Of a stretch of 64,000 nt of DNA, positions 23,201 through 33,617 are shown in pieces. The position numbers were made by a program, and so were the translations under genes. Each line of letters begins with the position of its first letter. Position 1 is the first letter of the stretch. The DNA is from Gigaspora rosea. Its lineage: Eukaryota > Glomeromycota > Glomeromycetes > Diversisporales > Gigasporaceae. Below the pieces are notes generated by a model, which had not been told where the DNA came from, did not search any database, and saw nothing but the letters and a program-made list of their open reading frames with translations. The stretch lies in NCBI GenBank assembly GCA_003550325.1, contig QKWP01001135.1, positions 38,806 to 102,805 on the forward strand. The letters are read 5' to 3'.

Positions 23201-24200
23201 CTTTCTCCCTTTTGGGAAGCGATCAAGTGAAACCTATCTATTCCCAATTTTGTTGAATTAACTAAAAATAAAAGATAAGAAATTAACATAAAAGAAAAAA
23301 ATTTATGACCAGTTTATTATTTATTTTAATATTGAAACTTACGATATGCCAAGTTGATCCCAGTTTCGGTGGAAAAAACGTATAAACGAGCTTCTTTTAT
23401 TTCCTTATTTTTGGTACATACTATTAACAATGCTTCATCATCACTAATTTCAATAGATTCAAGCTTATGATCCCAATCTACTAAAATTCGAGTTTCGATC
23501 GATAAATTTTCAATGTTCCACATTAAGATCTCATAAATTGTATTGTTGAATAAGATCAATTTGCCTTTCGGAGTAATATATATTTTTTTAAAATATTGTA
23601 GCTCAATCATTGATTTACAAACCAATTTCATATTATCTGTTCCATTACTTGAAAAAACATATGCCCTGTAATATTTGATATTGACCATTATTATATCTCC
23701 ATTTTCAACAAATGATAAGAAATCAATTTCCTTTTGCCAATCTGGAAATGTTAATTTTATCTCTTTTTCTGTTTCAAAATCGAAAATTTCTTAAGAACGT
23801 ACACAAAAAACATGATAAGTGCATTTGAATTTATTGAATAAGATTAATTTAAATTTATGTACAACTTACTGAAATTGTAAGAATCGGTTCTATCAAGACT
23901 AATTGAACCTTGTTTATTATCCGAAATTGCAAATATTTTTTTAATTGAAACACTATCATTTTCCGAAATTTCATATGTTTTTTCTTTTGTGCGAATATTG
24001 TCAATATGAATTGTCTTTACTTTTGTTAAACGTTGCTCTTGACTATCGATAGACCAAAGGACAATATCGTTTTCTTCATATAATGCAGAGACATATTTCA
24101 ATTTAGGAGAGCAGACAAGTTCCAAAATTTTCACATTTTTATTTTTATCTGGTGGCTCCACTGAAATCCCTACATGAGGGTTATCTGAATTAGATGTCAT
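20269..24200 (-). CDS. Predicted TRP-like ion channel with beta-propeller-like N-terminus, copy A
   Basis: Seven exons (minus): 24200-23870, 23789-23343, 23261-21552, 21478-21026, 20941-20766, 20702-20629, 20566-20269. Introns of 62-84 nt all have GT-AG ends, and phases close exactly to 1162 residues. The start MTSNSDN is chosen because B and C begin alike. Residues 1 to about 700 are soluble with WD-like phrases (IVLWSID, LILFNNTIYEILMWNI), probably a beta-propeller. Then comes an ion-transport core: helices near 763-785, 791-812, 831-846, 853-872 and 890-912, an acidic outer loop, a pore helix near 961-980 (TTNMFMLMGSAIAAVYIML), and S6 near 995-1020 ending NLFIGLL. A charged, coiled-coil-like tail closes the protein. 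The topology fits PKD/TRP-type cation channels of the plasma or an internal membrane. Gating and ion choice cannot be read. Exon joins are my inference, supported by the identical structure of B and C. Confidence 0.85.
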
Positions 24201-24249
24201 CTTTATAATGATAAGCACGATTAAAAAACTACGAGAAGAGTATAAATAT

Positions 24250-24332
24250 TTTTAATCGTATTTGAAAATTTTGAAGATTCAAACCAAACTATAATCTGTT
24301 AGTAAATATTTAAAAATATTTGTGGCAATGTA
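24250..24332 (-). promoter_or_regulatory. Conserved upstream block of channel gene A
   Basis: Read on the minus strand, this block contains ATTGCCACAAAT, then ACTAACAGATTATAGTTT, then TACGATTAAAAATATTT, ending about 50 nt before the ATG. The same words in the same order occur upstream of B (39303-39382) and C (50419-50490). It may hold core-promoter and 5' UTR signals, or may simply reflect recent duplication. Confidence 0.55.
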
Positions 24333-24639
24333 GTTTTATATGCTTTGTATTTAACAATTTTTAGCGTTTGATGCGTGACTCCGCCACAAAACTTCAATAA
24401 ATTTGCTTATTTTATGGCTTTCTCAAATACCAACCTATATGAGATTTTTCTAGCGATCAAAATATAATACACTTATATTACGTATGACGTAATTTAGGGT
24501 TTCATAGCATATCTCAAGGATGCGCTCCGGATGTGCACGTGATGGATCGGACGACTACTCGTAAAATACTGTACATTATAATTTATATACTTAATAAATT
24601 TAACGAACATATCAAAAAAAAAAATTTAATTAACAGGTT

Positions 24640-25180
24640 TACATATTTTATTCAATGAAAAAAATTTTTTAAAAAAACTATTTAATGAAAACAATTTATT
24701 TTTATTCAATAAATCCTATACAACGAACCTGTCCATAACGAACTCTAAATATAAATAACTTAAAAATTTCAAAACGCTATGGTGATTGTAATTCTTTTGA
24801 TAATATAATATAACATTATTCCTTACGAAATACAAATATGTATCGAAAGTTATATTTAAACAATAAAGAGATTTTAACTGATAATATAATGATATTAAAA
24901 ATTTAGTAAACTTATTTTTGTTTCTTTATAAACGTAGAATATATTATTAATTAAGGTCTTTTAATGAACTTGAATTATAACGATAATAAGTTTGATAGTT
25001 ATACTAAAAATCGGCCTAAGTTAATCTTCAATCAGCTAAATATTTTTTTTCTTTTTCTTTTTTTTTTAATTTCGTGCGTAAATACTGTAAGATACAAAAA
25101 CGAAAGCAATTAAAGTGCAACAAAGAATTGACTTTATTATATGAATCATTATCATTATCTCTGATGCATTTGTTGTTACT
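24640..25180. other. AT-rich intergenic stretch
   Basis: No gene seen. Long A and T runs near 24655-24700 and 25045-25070. Confidence 0.4.
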
Positions 25181-25189
25181 GTTGAGGAA

Positions 25190-25740
25190 TCGGAATACCG
25201 GCGGGTCCGTCGATGAATCACGAGGTGGTTTCGTACAACCGGCACAGAGTTAATTTGGGTCGAAAGAGGCGTGTTAGATTTGGCTGAGTGGTTAGGCAGA
25301 GTTGCGGGATAGTTTATACAAAATACTTGTGTTTATAGTAGAACAACGAATGTATAAGTTTATTATTTATCGAGTGTACTTGTATTTATTTATTAAAGAC
25401 AATAAAGGAACGTATATATATATTATATATGATTTATTAAGCAAAGGTGGGATTCAATGTCGTCCCCAAAGGGCCAAACGACCTTTATTTATAATTATTT
25501 GAGTTCTATTTTTACATGCTGGAATTACTGATATCTCTGCAGGTACAGATATACCTCGAAGTGCCCGTATAGCTGATATCTCACGTATTCATGATATCAC
25601 TGATATTTCTCGAATTCCACAAAATTCCTGGAATTCCGCCGGTAAACCCAAATTCGTCGATACCGGGTCACGCGGGCACGTGCCTGCGTTCAGGTCACGT
25701 TTCGGGTCTCACACTGTTAAATTTGTTCAAGCAGTCGTCG
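25190..25740 (-). repeat. Segment S plus LTR-like repeat, copy 3, inverted
   Basis: 25190-25440 is segment S and 25440-25740 an LTR-like repeat, both in reverse orientation relative to 3750-4330 and in the matching order. Shared words include CCCAAAGGGCCAAACGACC and TTTATTTATAATTATTTGAG. Segment S here contains TGGCTGAGTGG, a perfect match to the Pol III A-box pattern of tRNAs, though no complete tRNA is present. The reading frames inside (25302-25502, 25591-25842) are repeat sequence, not genes. Confidence 0.65.
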
Positions 25741-25859
25741 GGACTATCACATAATCATCCGGAGCACAATATTTACGGTATGCGTTCTCATAATATTTTA
25801 GATAATATCACATTGGCTAATGGCGTTCAATTGAAACAATAGATTAAAATATAGGCCTC

Positions 25860-26770
25860 AATTAGTGCTTGAGCAGCTTTTATTGATTTAATAGTATTAA
25901 AAAAAAACCCCCCAAAATACTGTAGTAGTACATTAGTGTCGAAACGAAGATCTATTTACTTTAATAATTATACCCTTAAAAAAAGTTACTTAAAAACATG
26001 TTTAAAATTAGAAGTATATATTCTTTCGCTTCGCTAGATAGTAACAAGTTGTGCCAAAATTTACATTTGATGTGAACATTAATATTGGTCATATACACTG
26101 TTATTCTATAACTGATTACTAGATTATGAGATAAGCAGTAAATTTCTTCTTTTAAATACGATGTCAAAAATTTTTGCAAAATAATATATTCAAATTAATA
26201 AAATTGCGTTGACAAATGATTTACTCAAATTATGCATACAATACTGGGCAAAAATTATCGAATAACGATAACGGTAATTTGGCCCAACCAGATAAATGAG
26301 TACATCCACTTCGCTAAGAATGGTAAAGAAACGTTTTAACTATTTTTTATTGTTATAAAACCTTTTTTAAAACATCAACGTCTGATGCTAAAATTTTCCG
26401 AAACAGAAAATATTGTTGCTTTCAAACGCCTTTGTCACACGAACCTAGCATAACCACCAAGATTAGTTACGCAGGGAGTTGAAATTGCTTACCGGTACCG
26501 GAATTAATGATGATGATGTCTGTTAATATGACGATTTTTATTTACAATATAATTTAGCAATTATCGTTTAGAATTTTTTTTTCTTATTGTAATTTCTTTT
26601 TTACTGAATACTTCATAAATTTTTTTCTAACGAATACGTATTTCATAAAGTCTAATCAATAGGGGGTTTCATAATTAATATATTTTGAGAATAAGTAAGA
26701 GTTTAAAAGTTCCTACTTCTATTTTAAAGCTTTTTTGAACATATTTACGGTAAATCATTAGTAAATAAGT
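25860..26770. other. AT-rich intergenic stretch
   Basis: No gene supported. Near 26260-26285 is AATAACGATAACGG. A partly inverted match (CGTCGTTATCGTAACC) lies near 27465-27480 and might mark the ends of an old element of about 1.2 kb, but the match is weak. Confidence 0.35.
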
Positions 26771-26779
26771 CTACGTTAA

Positions 26780-27125
26780 AAAAGTAGGATCTATCACATA
26801 TTTTGAAGTAGATTCATCAATTATTTTGTTTGAAATCGGATACCAAATCATTAATTGTGAAACCCCTAATTGAAAACAATTATTCACCCCAGTCGAATCC
26901 AAAATGTTCGTCCTGTTGAATAATAAACAAATTAATGAATTCAAAAACATATATCGAATGCTTAACATTTATAAATAAAGGCAAAAAACGGAAACTTCAA
27001 GAGCAAATTATGAATGTATTCGTGAAATACAAGAAAATGTTATAGAACCTGAAGATTTTTAAGATGAAATTTATAAAAATCCTTCTGGTGACCTTGAAAA
27101 GAAAGACGTCGAGTGTTGGATATGC
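26780..27125 (+). pseudogene. Unrecognised protein-coding remnant
   Basis: One plus-strand frame shows coding-like composition interrupted by stops. It runs VGSITYFEVDSSIILFEIGY, then QLFTPVESKMFVLLNNKQIN, then KTETSRANYECIREIQENVI, then DEIYKNPSGDLEKKDVECW. I do not recognise the family. It could be a decayed host gene or transposon gene; the opposite-strand open frame (26771-26968) is its shadow. Confidence 0.3.
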
Positions 27126-27679
27126 ATATACCCTATTTTTTAAAAAATAGAATTTATTTATGTAAGCATCTAGTCAATCCTTTTTTAAAAAACTCTTTGA
27201 AGTATAACTTATTTATTGTTTTATTGAATTAAATTATACAAGCAAAGTAAATAAAATTAATAACAGCTTATCAAATAAGTTTCAAATAAACACTTTTTTG
27301 ACACATTCATGCTTTTTCTCGGTACTATAAACGCTTTTTTTTTTGACGAAACCAATGTTTTCTTGATACAATAAACGCTTTTACTTGAAACAATATGTGA
27401 TTTTTCTTGACGCAATAAAAAAATTTTTTAAATCTGTTATATAATGTGAAAATCTTTACAAAATCGTCGTTATCGTAACCTGCCCAGGTTATGAGCAGTG
27501 AAAAAGATTTGAATTTTTTTTTTGTTCTTCAGGAACATCAAATAATAATTTTATGTTCTCAGAAAATTTTTAATGTTCCTATAATAAAATTAATAAATAT
27601 TCACTCTCTTTAAAAAAAAATATATATATAGATATATATATGCTATGTCATGACTAAAAAAAACACGACATGCTACAAC

Positions 27680-29343
27680 CAGTGTTGGAAATTAGTGTTC
27701 TCAGAGTTCTCATGAGAACACTATTATAAATTTGAGAACAGTATAAATTTTTTACTGTTCACTATCAAAAAATTTTTTGAGAACAGTAAAATAATAATAA
27801 TGTTTTTTTTTTTTTTCCAAGTCAAAGTGCCCACTTCGGGGGGAGCTTTTTTATTCAAGATAATCAGACCCCAGACGCCCTATATGGAGGGACATCCAAC
27901 ATTTGTACATTGACGAGAGTACAACTAGCCTCACCTGCAACTTTTGGTTTCCTATTTAAGTAGCCACCAGAAGGTTCTACACTAGCTGTCATACCTGCAA
28001 CTAGTGATGCCACCGAAAATTGATTTTTGAAAAAGGCCTATTTCGTCTTCATTAGAGAAAATTAAAATTTTTTTTAAGGAAGAGCAAATAAAATTTATAT
28101 AGATATGTTCCTTATAATTTCATCTATTCAAAAAAAGTATTAAATAATTTTGTCTTTCAAGTAAAATAGGTCAAAAACAATTTCGTCTTCAAATTTTAAT
28201 TTCGGGTTTTAGAACCTGAAATGCTTTCGTCCTCATGTATACCTGCAACCCACATACTGGTATTGCCTATTTAAACTCTGATCCTTGCCTCCTGTCAGCC
28301 TGTCTTGTATCACCGGAACACTGTTCCAGATGCTAACCAGTCCCCCTTAGGACTAGTTTATCACAGTGGGAAACTTAGTTGAATGGTCCCTGTCCCATGC
28401 AGGTATCACCTACACTTCGGTAGTGTACGCATTTGCCGAAACCAACACTTGCAGTTAGGAGTGGTTACCTAACCGCTATCACTACCTACTTCTGCCCTTG
28501 TAGAGTTCACCTGACCCAGTACCATCCTATTCTTCTTTCAGTTTCTTTCCCCCGGAAGCTTTCTTTCCCCCAGTTGCCTTCCTACTTCCAATCCGAGGAC
28601 CCAGAAGGGTTGGTCTGCCCTGGCGAACCCAGGAGCTCCCTCCCCCTAGTACATGATTCTGAAACACATGTCCTTTTCCTCTGGTGCGACCTCTGGCAGT
28701 CTGGTTGGTAGAGCCCGCCATAAGCACTTTTGTCGTAAGTCCGCTTCCGGTCAGCCCACTACCAGTCAGTTCCCATCCGATTCCTATTAGGTACCGTTGA
28801 AAGTCCGGTTACCTCTCTACTCGGGACTTGCCAAGTATGGTTTCTCTTTGTCCTACGGTTCTGTGCATAACACAGCGCCTGTGCTCCCCAGGATCTACAT
28901 GCCCTAGTTCTGTGCGTAACACAGCGCCAAAGCTCCCAATACGAGTTGGTATAACCTAGGAAACTGATTTGTAAATCCGAGCTCAGAATCCGGGTTACCG
29001 TAACACAAGCAAATTCTTCAAAATCGTCTCCAGTGGGATTTGAACTCTGTACCTTTACTACAACTACTTGGGGTAACAACTATCTAACTACACTATGTCA
29101 CCACACCCCTATAATAATAATGTTCTCATAAGTATATTATATAATTTCATAGCAAACCAAACCTTATAAAAATTTAAAATTTCATATTTAATTTTCATGG
29201 ATAAGATTTCAATTTGCATTGCATAATAACTACTTATTTGAGGGAGTTCATATTTATAACATTATGTGTTGTTTTTTTTTTTTTTTTTAGGTATTATACT
29301 GTTCTTATGAGAACAGTGTTTGAGTCTGAAATTTCCAACACTA
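27680..29343. mobile_element. Inner hAT-type element (agtgttggaaat family)
   Basis: Ends CAGTGTTGGAAAT and, in reverse, TAGTGTTGGAAAT. Flanking 8-mers are GCTACAAC (27672-27679) and GCTACTAC (29344-29351). Subterminal repeats of TTCTCATGAGAACA type occur at both ends. The same family is present at 42061-43714. About 1.3 kb of its length is a retroposon (27803-29110), so the original element was about 345 bp. Confidence 0.8.
27803..29110 (-). mobile_element. tRNA-derived retroposon (SINE-like) with A-tail and target duplication
   Basis: On the minus strand the 5' end (from 29110) has a tRNA-like head with TAGTGTAGTTAGATAG (A-box-like) and GAGTTCAAATCCCACTGG (B-box-like, T-arm type). The other end is a run of T on the plus strand (27803-27815), an A-tail on the minus strand. 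ATAATAATAATG flanks both ends (27791-27802, 29111-29122). The body is visibly GC-richer than its surroundings. Near 28860 and 28910 it carries two copies of TCTGTGCxTAACACAGCGCC. A Gly/Arg-rich minus-strand frame (28527-28727) is probably not a gene. At 1.3 kb it is long for a SINE. Confidence 0.7.
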
Positions 29344-29558
29344 GCTACTACTAAAAAAAAAAAAAAAAAAGGCATGCCATGCTATAACTACATAACTATA
29401 GGGAACACAAATGATGACTAAAAAGGAACATAAATTTTAAAATTTAGGTTCCTAAATTTTTTTAAATGTTCCCAGGAACACTGGGAACATTAAATCTTTA
29501 ACACTGGCTACGAGCACTGATTAACTAGATTAGATTTTAAGCTGCAATTATGTAAAGG

Positions 29559-29715
29559 AAGTGCCATTTATTACGTAATTTCAAGAGGGGGAGGGGTTAG
29601 CAGTCTATCAAATCTATATATTATATATAAAAATTATGATTAGCTGCTAACTAGATCACGGAGGGGGAGGGGTATAACCTTCTAATAAAAATAAATTACG
29701 TAATAAATGGCACTT
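29559..29715. mobile_element. 157-bp MITE
   Basis: The two ends are perfect inverted copies, AAGTGCCATTTATTACGTAA, continuing to AATTT. The interior has two G-rich tracts (GAGGGGGAGGGG near 29585 and 29662). Target duplication is unclear. Non-coding. Confidence 0.75.
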
Positions 29716-29719
29716 ATTT

Positions 29720-30260
29720 TGGTAATAATGGGTAAAAAATGTCATGAAAGTATACATTATTGGTAAATAATTAGGGTGGTAACTCAACTAAGTAAATCAA
29801 AACTATGTGAGCAAAATATGGAATTTGATATATTACAGATTTTTCATATTACACGAATAAAAGATCAATAATTATCGTCATCAGTTATTATTATTAATAT
29901 ATTTATTAATTAATAAATTTTAAAATGATACTACTTATTGAAAACCCAAGTAATTACCTAGAAATTTTTACAAGAGCTTTATTAAATGTTGAAGAATAAA
30001 GTTACTCTTTAGAATTTTCTATTAACAATAAAATTTGAAAAATTTAATTAGTTGAAGTGAAAAAAATTAGGCCTCAATAAAAAAAAATCAAAAAGAAGTG
30101 CAATGTCAAGGCACATCTTTTAGAAATTTGTGCGTTCTTTATAATTAAATAAAGTAATATCATATTTTAATCGATTATTTTAATTTCATTGATTAAAATC
30201 TGTTCATAGTAAAATTACTAATATTGCTAATATAGTTTTGATTTACTTAATTACTAGCGA
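29720..30260. other. AT-rich intergenic stretch
   Basis: No gene or clear repeat seen. Confidence 0.35.
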
Positions 30261-30264
30261 ATAA

Positions 30265-30526
30265 TAGTAATTTATGATCATGATTCGTAGAGTTATCAGC
30301 TGAGTTTTAATTTGAATAAACATGTTTACATCAAAACACAAAAAAGTAACAAGAAGAAATAATTTTATATTCATATAAGTTTGATGAATAAGTATACATT
30401 ATCGGGCAAACTTATATAATCATTAAATAATTTCTTCTTGTTATTTTTTCATGTGTTATAATGTAAACATGTTTATTCAAATTAAAACTCAGCTGATAAC
30501 TCTCTATGAATTATGATAAATTGCCA
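30265..30526. repeat. Foldback element with arms of about 115 bp
   Basis: Left arm words such as GTTATCAGCTGAGTTTTAAT and TTTGAATAAACATGTTTACA reappear inverted at 30450-30510. The loop near 30390 contains TATACATTATCGGG. No coding capacity. Confidence 0.7.
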
Positions 30527-30609
30527 GATAACACTAATACTGAATGCACCTAGTCACCAAAATCAGGTATGCACGTGATTATTTTTAAATTTAATCTAAG
30601 TATTAGCTC

Positions 30610-33255
30610 AATAAATAATTAAATTAGAAAAAATAATCAAAAGGATTTTTTTATTTATTCAAATTATTTATTCAATTTGTTATCGCTACAAATTTTAAAT
30701 CAAATTACATTCAATTCGAATATTTAATTAGCAATTTGCATAAGAACAGGAAATTTTAATTATAAAAGTTAATAATAAATATTTATATAGTTGTAATAGT
30801 AATATAGAATCTAACTTCCCAAAATTATATAGTAAAAAGACAGGTTTTTAAAATTCAAAAATTCAGCTCTTAGTAACGTATCTTTTATTTTCAGAAAATT
30901 TTACCAGACTTTTATATCAGCGAATTATATATACGTAATCTTACATAGGATATTACAGCCCGTAATATTATGAAAATCTGACGATTAATGCAGTATTAAC
31001 GCGGTATATTACATAATATATTACGTTATATTACAATAATATTACAGTTATTGATTTGAAATATTTCAAAATATATTGCGAAATATTGTGAAATAGACCA
31101 AATAAAAAATACAAATTACCTTCTCTACAGGGTTCCATACTCATGCAGATCAATAAACTAATGCACGCAGGAGGTAATATTTTGATATTTTTGCATTGTT
31201 TTGCAATATTTTGCAAATTTTTGCAAATTTTCAAAATTTTTTAAAAAATAAATAAATGATATACATATTCACATAATCATACTTTTTTATAGGTTTTCAC
31301 AATATTTCGCACGGTTTAGCAATTTAATATAAAATTTTATATTTTTTATTTATTATTATTATATATTATATTTTACATTTATTAAATATACATTTTTAAT
31401 TAATATTACATACTTTATTATATATTATATATTATTTTTACATTATTACAAATATTTTAAACTACTTTTACACTTCGTCGTAACTAATTCTATTACTATA
31501 TACAAAAAACTAGCTCTATTCACTTATTTTCGCTTACCCCACAGTTAGCTATTATCTTTGCTTCTTTGTTTTCTATCATTCTTGAAAGTATCAGAAGCCG
31601 TAGTTGGTATGCATGAGGTTTTGAAAAGTTGTTTGTTTTTCTTGCAAAGTGCTGAAATAAAATAAATTAATAAAAAAAATTTAAAAAATAAACCAAAAAA
31701 AAACAAAAACAAAAAACACAAAATGAAAAAATAAATAAAGTGAAACCTTGCAAGAACTTGCAAAAACTTGCAATTCAAATAAAAAATTTTCATTGAATTT
31801 GATTGGGTAAAAACTTATACCCATTTTTCTAAAGAGTCTTCTTAAAAATTTAGAAATTGCTGAGAGTGTGTTTTTGAAAGTGGCTGAAGTCGTAGTTGGT
31901 ATGCACAAGGTTTTGAAAAGTTTTTTTTTCTCGCAAAGTGCCGAAATAAAATAAATTAATAAAAAAATTTTAAAAATAAACTAAAAAAAGACAAAAACAA
32001 AAACAAAAAACACAGATCGAAAAAATAAATAAAGCGAAACCTTGCAAGAACTTGCAAAAACTTGCAAAAACTTGTGCCCATTTCTCTAAAGAAGTGTTTT
32101 TGAAAATTTAGAAAATGCTAGGGTGTTTTTGAAAGTATTGGAAGTTGTAGTTGGTGTGTGCAAGGTTTCAAAAAGTTTTTTGTTTTTCTTGCAAAGTGCC
32201 AAAATAAAATAAATTAATTAAAAAATTTAAAAATAAACCAAAAAAAACAAAAAACATGAAATGAAAAAATAAATGAAGTGAAACCTTGCAAGAACCTTGC
32301 AAAAACTTGCGAAAACTTGTGAAAACTTGCAAAAACTTGCACCTCATTTTTCTAAAGAAGCATTCTTGAAAATTTAGAAATTGCTAGGTGTGTTCTTGAA
32401 AGTGTCAGAAGTCGTAGTTGGCATGCACAAGGTTTCAAAAAGTTGTTTGTTTTTCTTGTAAATGCTGAAATAAAAATAAATTAAAAATTAAAAAATAAAT
32501 AATAAATAAAAATGAAAAAACAAATGAAACAAAAAAACAAATAAAACCAAAAAATGAAATAAAAATAAAAAACGAAATAAAACCAAAAAAGTGAAAAAAC
32601 AAAATAGAAGATTTAATTATAAACAAAAGATCTAATCTGATCTTGTAGTACAGAATTTAACATTATTGAACTATTTCGAACTATTTCGAAAAATTAGTCT
32701 AATATGCGATCCAGGTTACAGATCTACTAATCCAGCTTGGTTTTCTAGTTCTAAAATATTTTGAAAGGGTTCAAAATATTTCACAACATATTTCGAAATA
32801 ATTCGAAATTACTTTTGTAATATTTCAAAAATTTGATATTTTGAAATATTTTGAAATATATTACATAATATTTTGCTTATATTACAGTTCGTAAGAACTT
32901 ACATAAGATTACACTATTATAAATTTGCTGATATAATAAAAAGAAAGCCAAATACCATATTTTTATGCCTATATAATTTAATTTTATATTATATTTCAAC
33001 TATTAATACTTTATATTGTAGGCAAACTGGATTCCAATATTTCAGAATTTTATAGTAAATTTGCCCTACTTTTATTATATAAACTGTCCTGTTCTTACAT
33101 GAATTGCTAATTAAAATATATTTATATCCAAATTTAGCACAATAATTAAATTAGAAGAAATAATCAAAAGGTTTTTTTTATTTATTCAAATTATTATTCA
33201 ATTTGTTATCGCTACAATTTTTAAATCGAATTACATTCAATTCGATTATTTAAAA
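30610..33255. mobile_element. Large low-complexity repeat element with inverted ends
   Basis: AGCAATTTGCATAAGAACAGG at 30730 has an inverted counterpart at about 33085-33112. Outside them lies a direct repeat of about 110 bp (30614-30722 and 33138-33255, both with AATAATCAAAAGG and CAATTTGTTATCGCTACAA). Inside, multiple AATATTTCAAAATATT-type palindromes occur at both ends (30960-31090, 32760-32880). A related end is present in reverse orientation at 63140-63500. No transposase is visible, so the class is unknown. Confidence 0.5.
31560..32630. repeat. Four-unit tandem repeat, period about 255-292 bp
   Basis: The landmark GTAGTTGG recurs at 31600, 31892, 32147 and 32414. Each unit also contains TCTTGCAAAGTGC, a Lys-codon-like A-rich stretch and several TTGCAAGAACTTGC repeats. 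Open frames here (31545-31793, 31681-31908, 32435-32626) are low-complexity Phe-rich shadows. Confidence 0.75.
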
Positions 33256-33324
33256 TATATATTTATATCCATTTGTTTAAAGCTTTAAACTGACTGGCTT
33301 GTCAACGAAGTGACAAGGCCAGCA

Positions 33325-33460
33325 TTATTGCGAGATCACGTGGCACGTGACCAAGTATATATCGGGAAGGTCATAAAGGGGATTGATTCGTGTTTATGAT
33401 GTAATTTGGAGTATGAAAATTCCTGAAAAGGATAGGTATTTAAATAGGGATCATATGTTT
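33325..33460 (+). promoter_or_regulatory. Promoter-like region upstream of the hairpin array
   Basis: Two adjacent CACGTG E-boxes (near 33336-33348) are followed about 90 nt later by a TATA-like GGTATTTAAATAGGG (near 33436). This spacing would suit a Pol II promoter firing toward the tandem array. A 61-residue open frame (33383-33568) overlaps but starts at TTG and has no recognisable domain. Functional status is inference only. Confidence 0.3.
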
Positions 33461-33617
33461 GTATTGATCCTTCTCTTTGGTTTCGCTATTGCTCGCCTCA
33501 TTGACAGGCTAGCTCTTTCGTCCCACCCTACCCACCCTAAGGCGCATAGGGTCTTTAGATTTCGATAATAATAATATACTAACTCTGCAACTATCGTAAA
33601 GAAAATAAGTTAATAGT

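Larger units (their letters stand above)
27496..29506. mobile_element. Outer hAT-type non-autonomous element, host of two nested insertions
   Basis: Inverted ends CAGTGAAAAAGATTTGAAT (27496) and, read backwards from 29506, CAGTGTTAAAGATTTAATG. Flanking 8-mers are GTTATGAG (27488-27495) and GCTACGAG (29507-29514), an 8-bp duplication differing by two C-to-T changes. Eight-bp duplications and CAGTG ends are hallmarks of hAT elements. Most of its length is a younger insertion at 27680-29343. Confidence 0.65.

Noticed and set aside
24655..25070. Poly-A and poly-T runs as retroposon tails
   Set aside because: No adjacent element body or duplicated target sequence; such runs are common across this AT-rich window.
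25265..25300. tRNA-Ser or tRNA-Leu gene
   Set aside because: Only an A-box-like word is present; there is no acceptor stem, anticodon arm or properly spaced B-box.
26230..27490. A 1.25-kb DNA transposon bounded by CTGGGCA...ATAACGATAACG words
   Set aside because: The inverted match is short and gapped and no target duplication could be found.
28433..29079. Several open frames in the GC-rich block
   Set aside because: They lie inside the tRNA-derived retroposon, lack a recognisable domain and overlap on both strands.
29030..29108. Functional tRNA gene on the minus strand
   Set aside because: T-arm and D-arm-like words are present but the acceptor stem does not pair; it is better read as the head of a retroposon.
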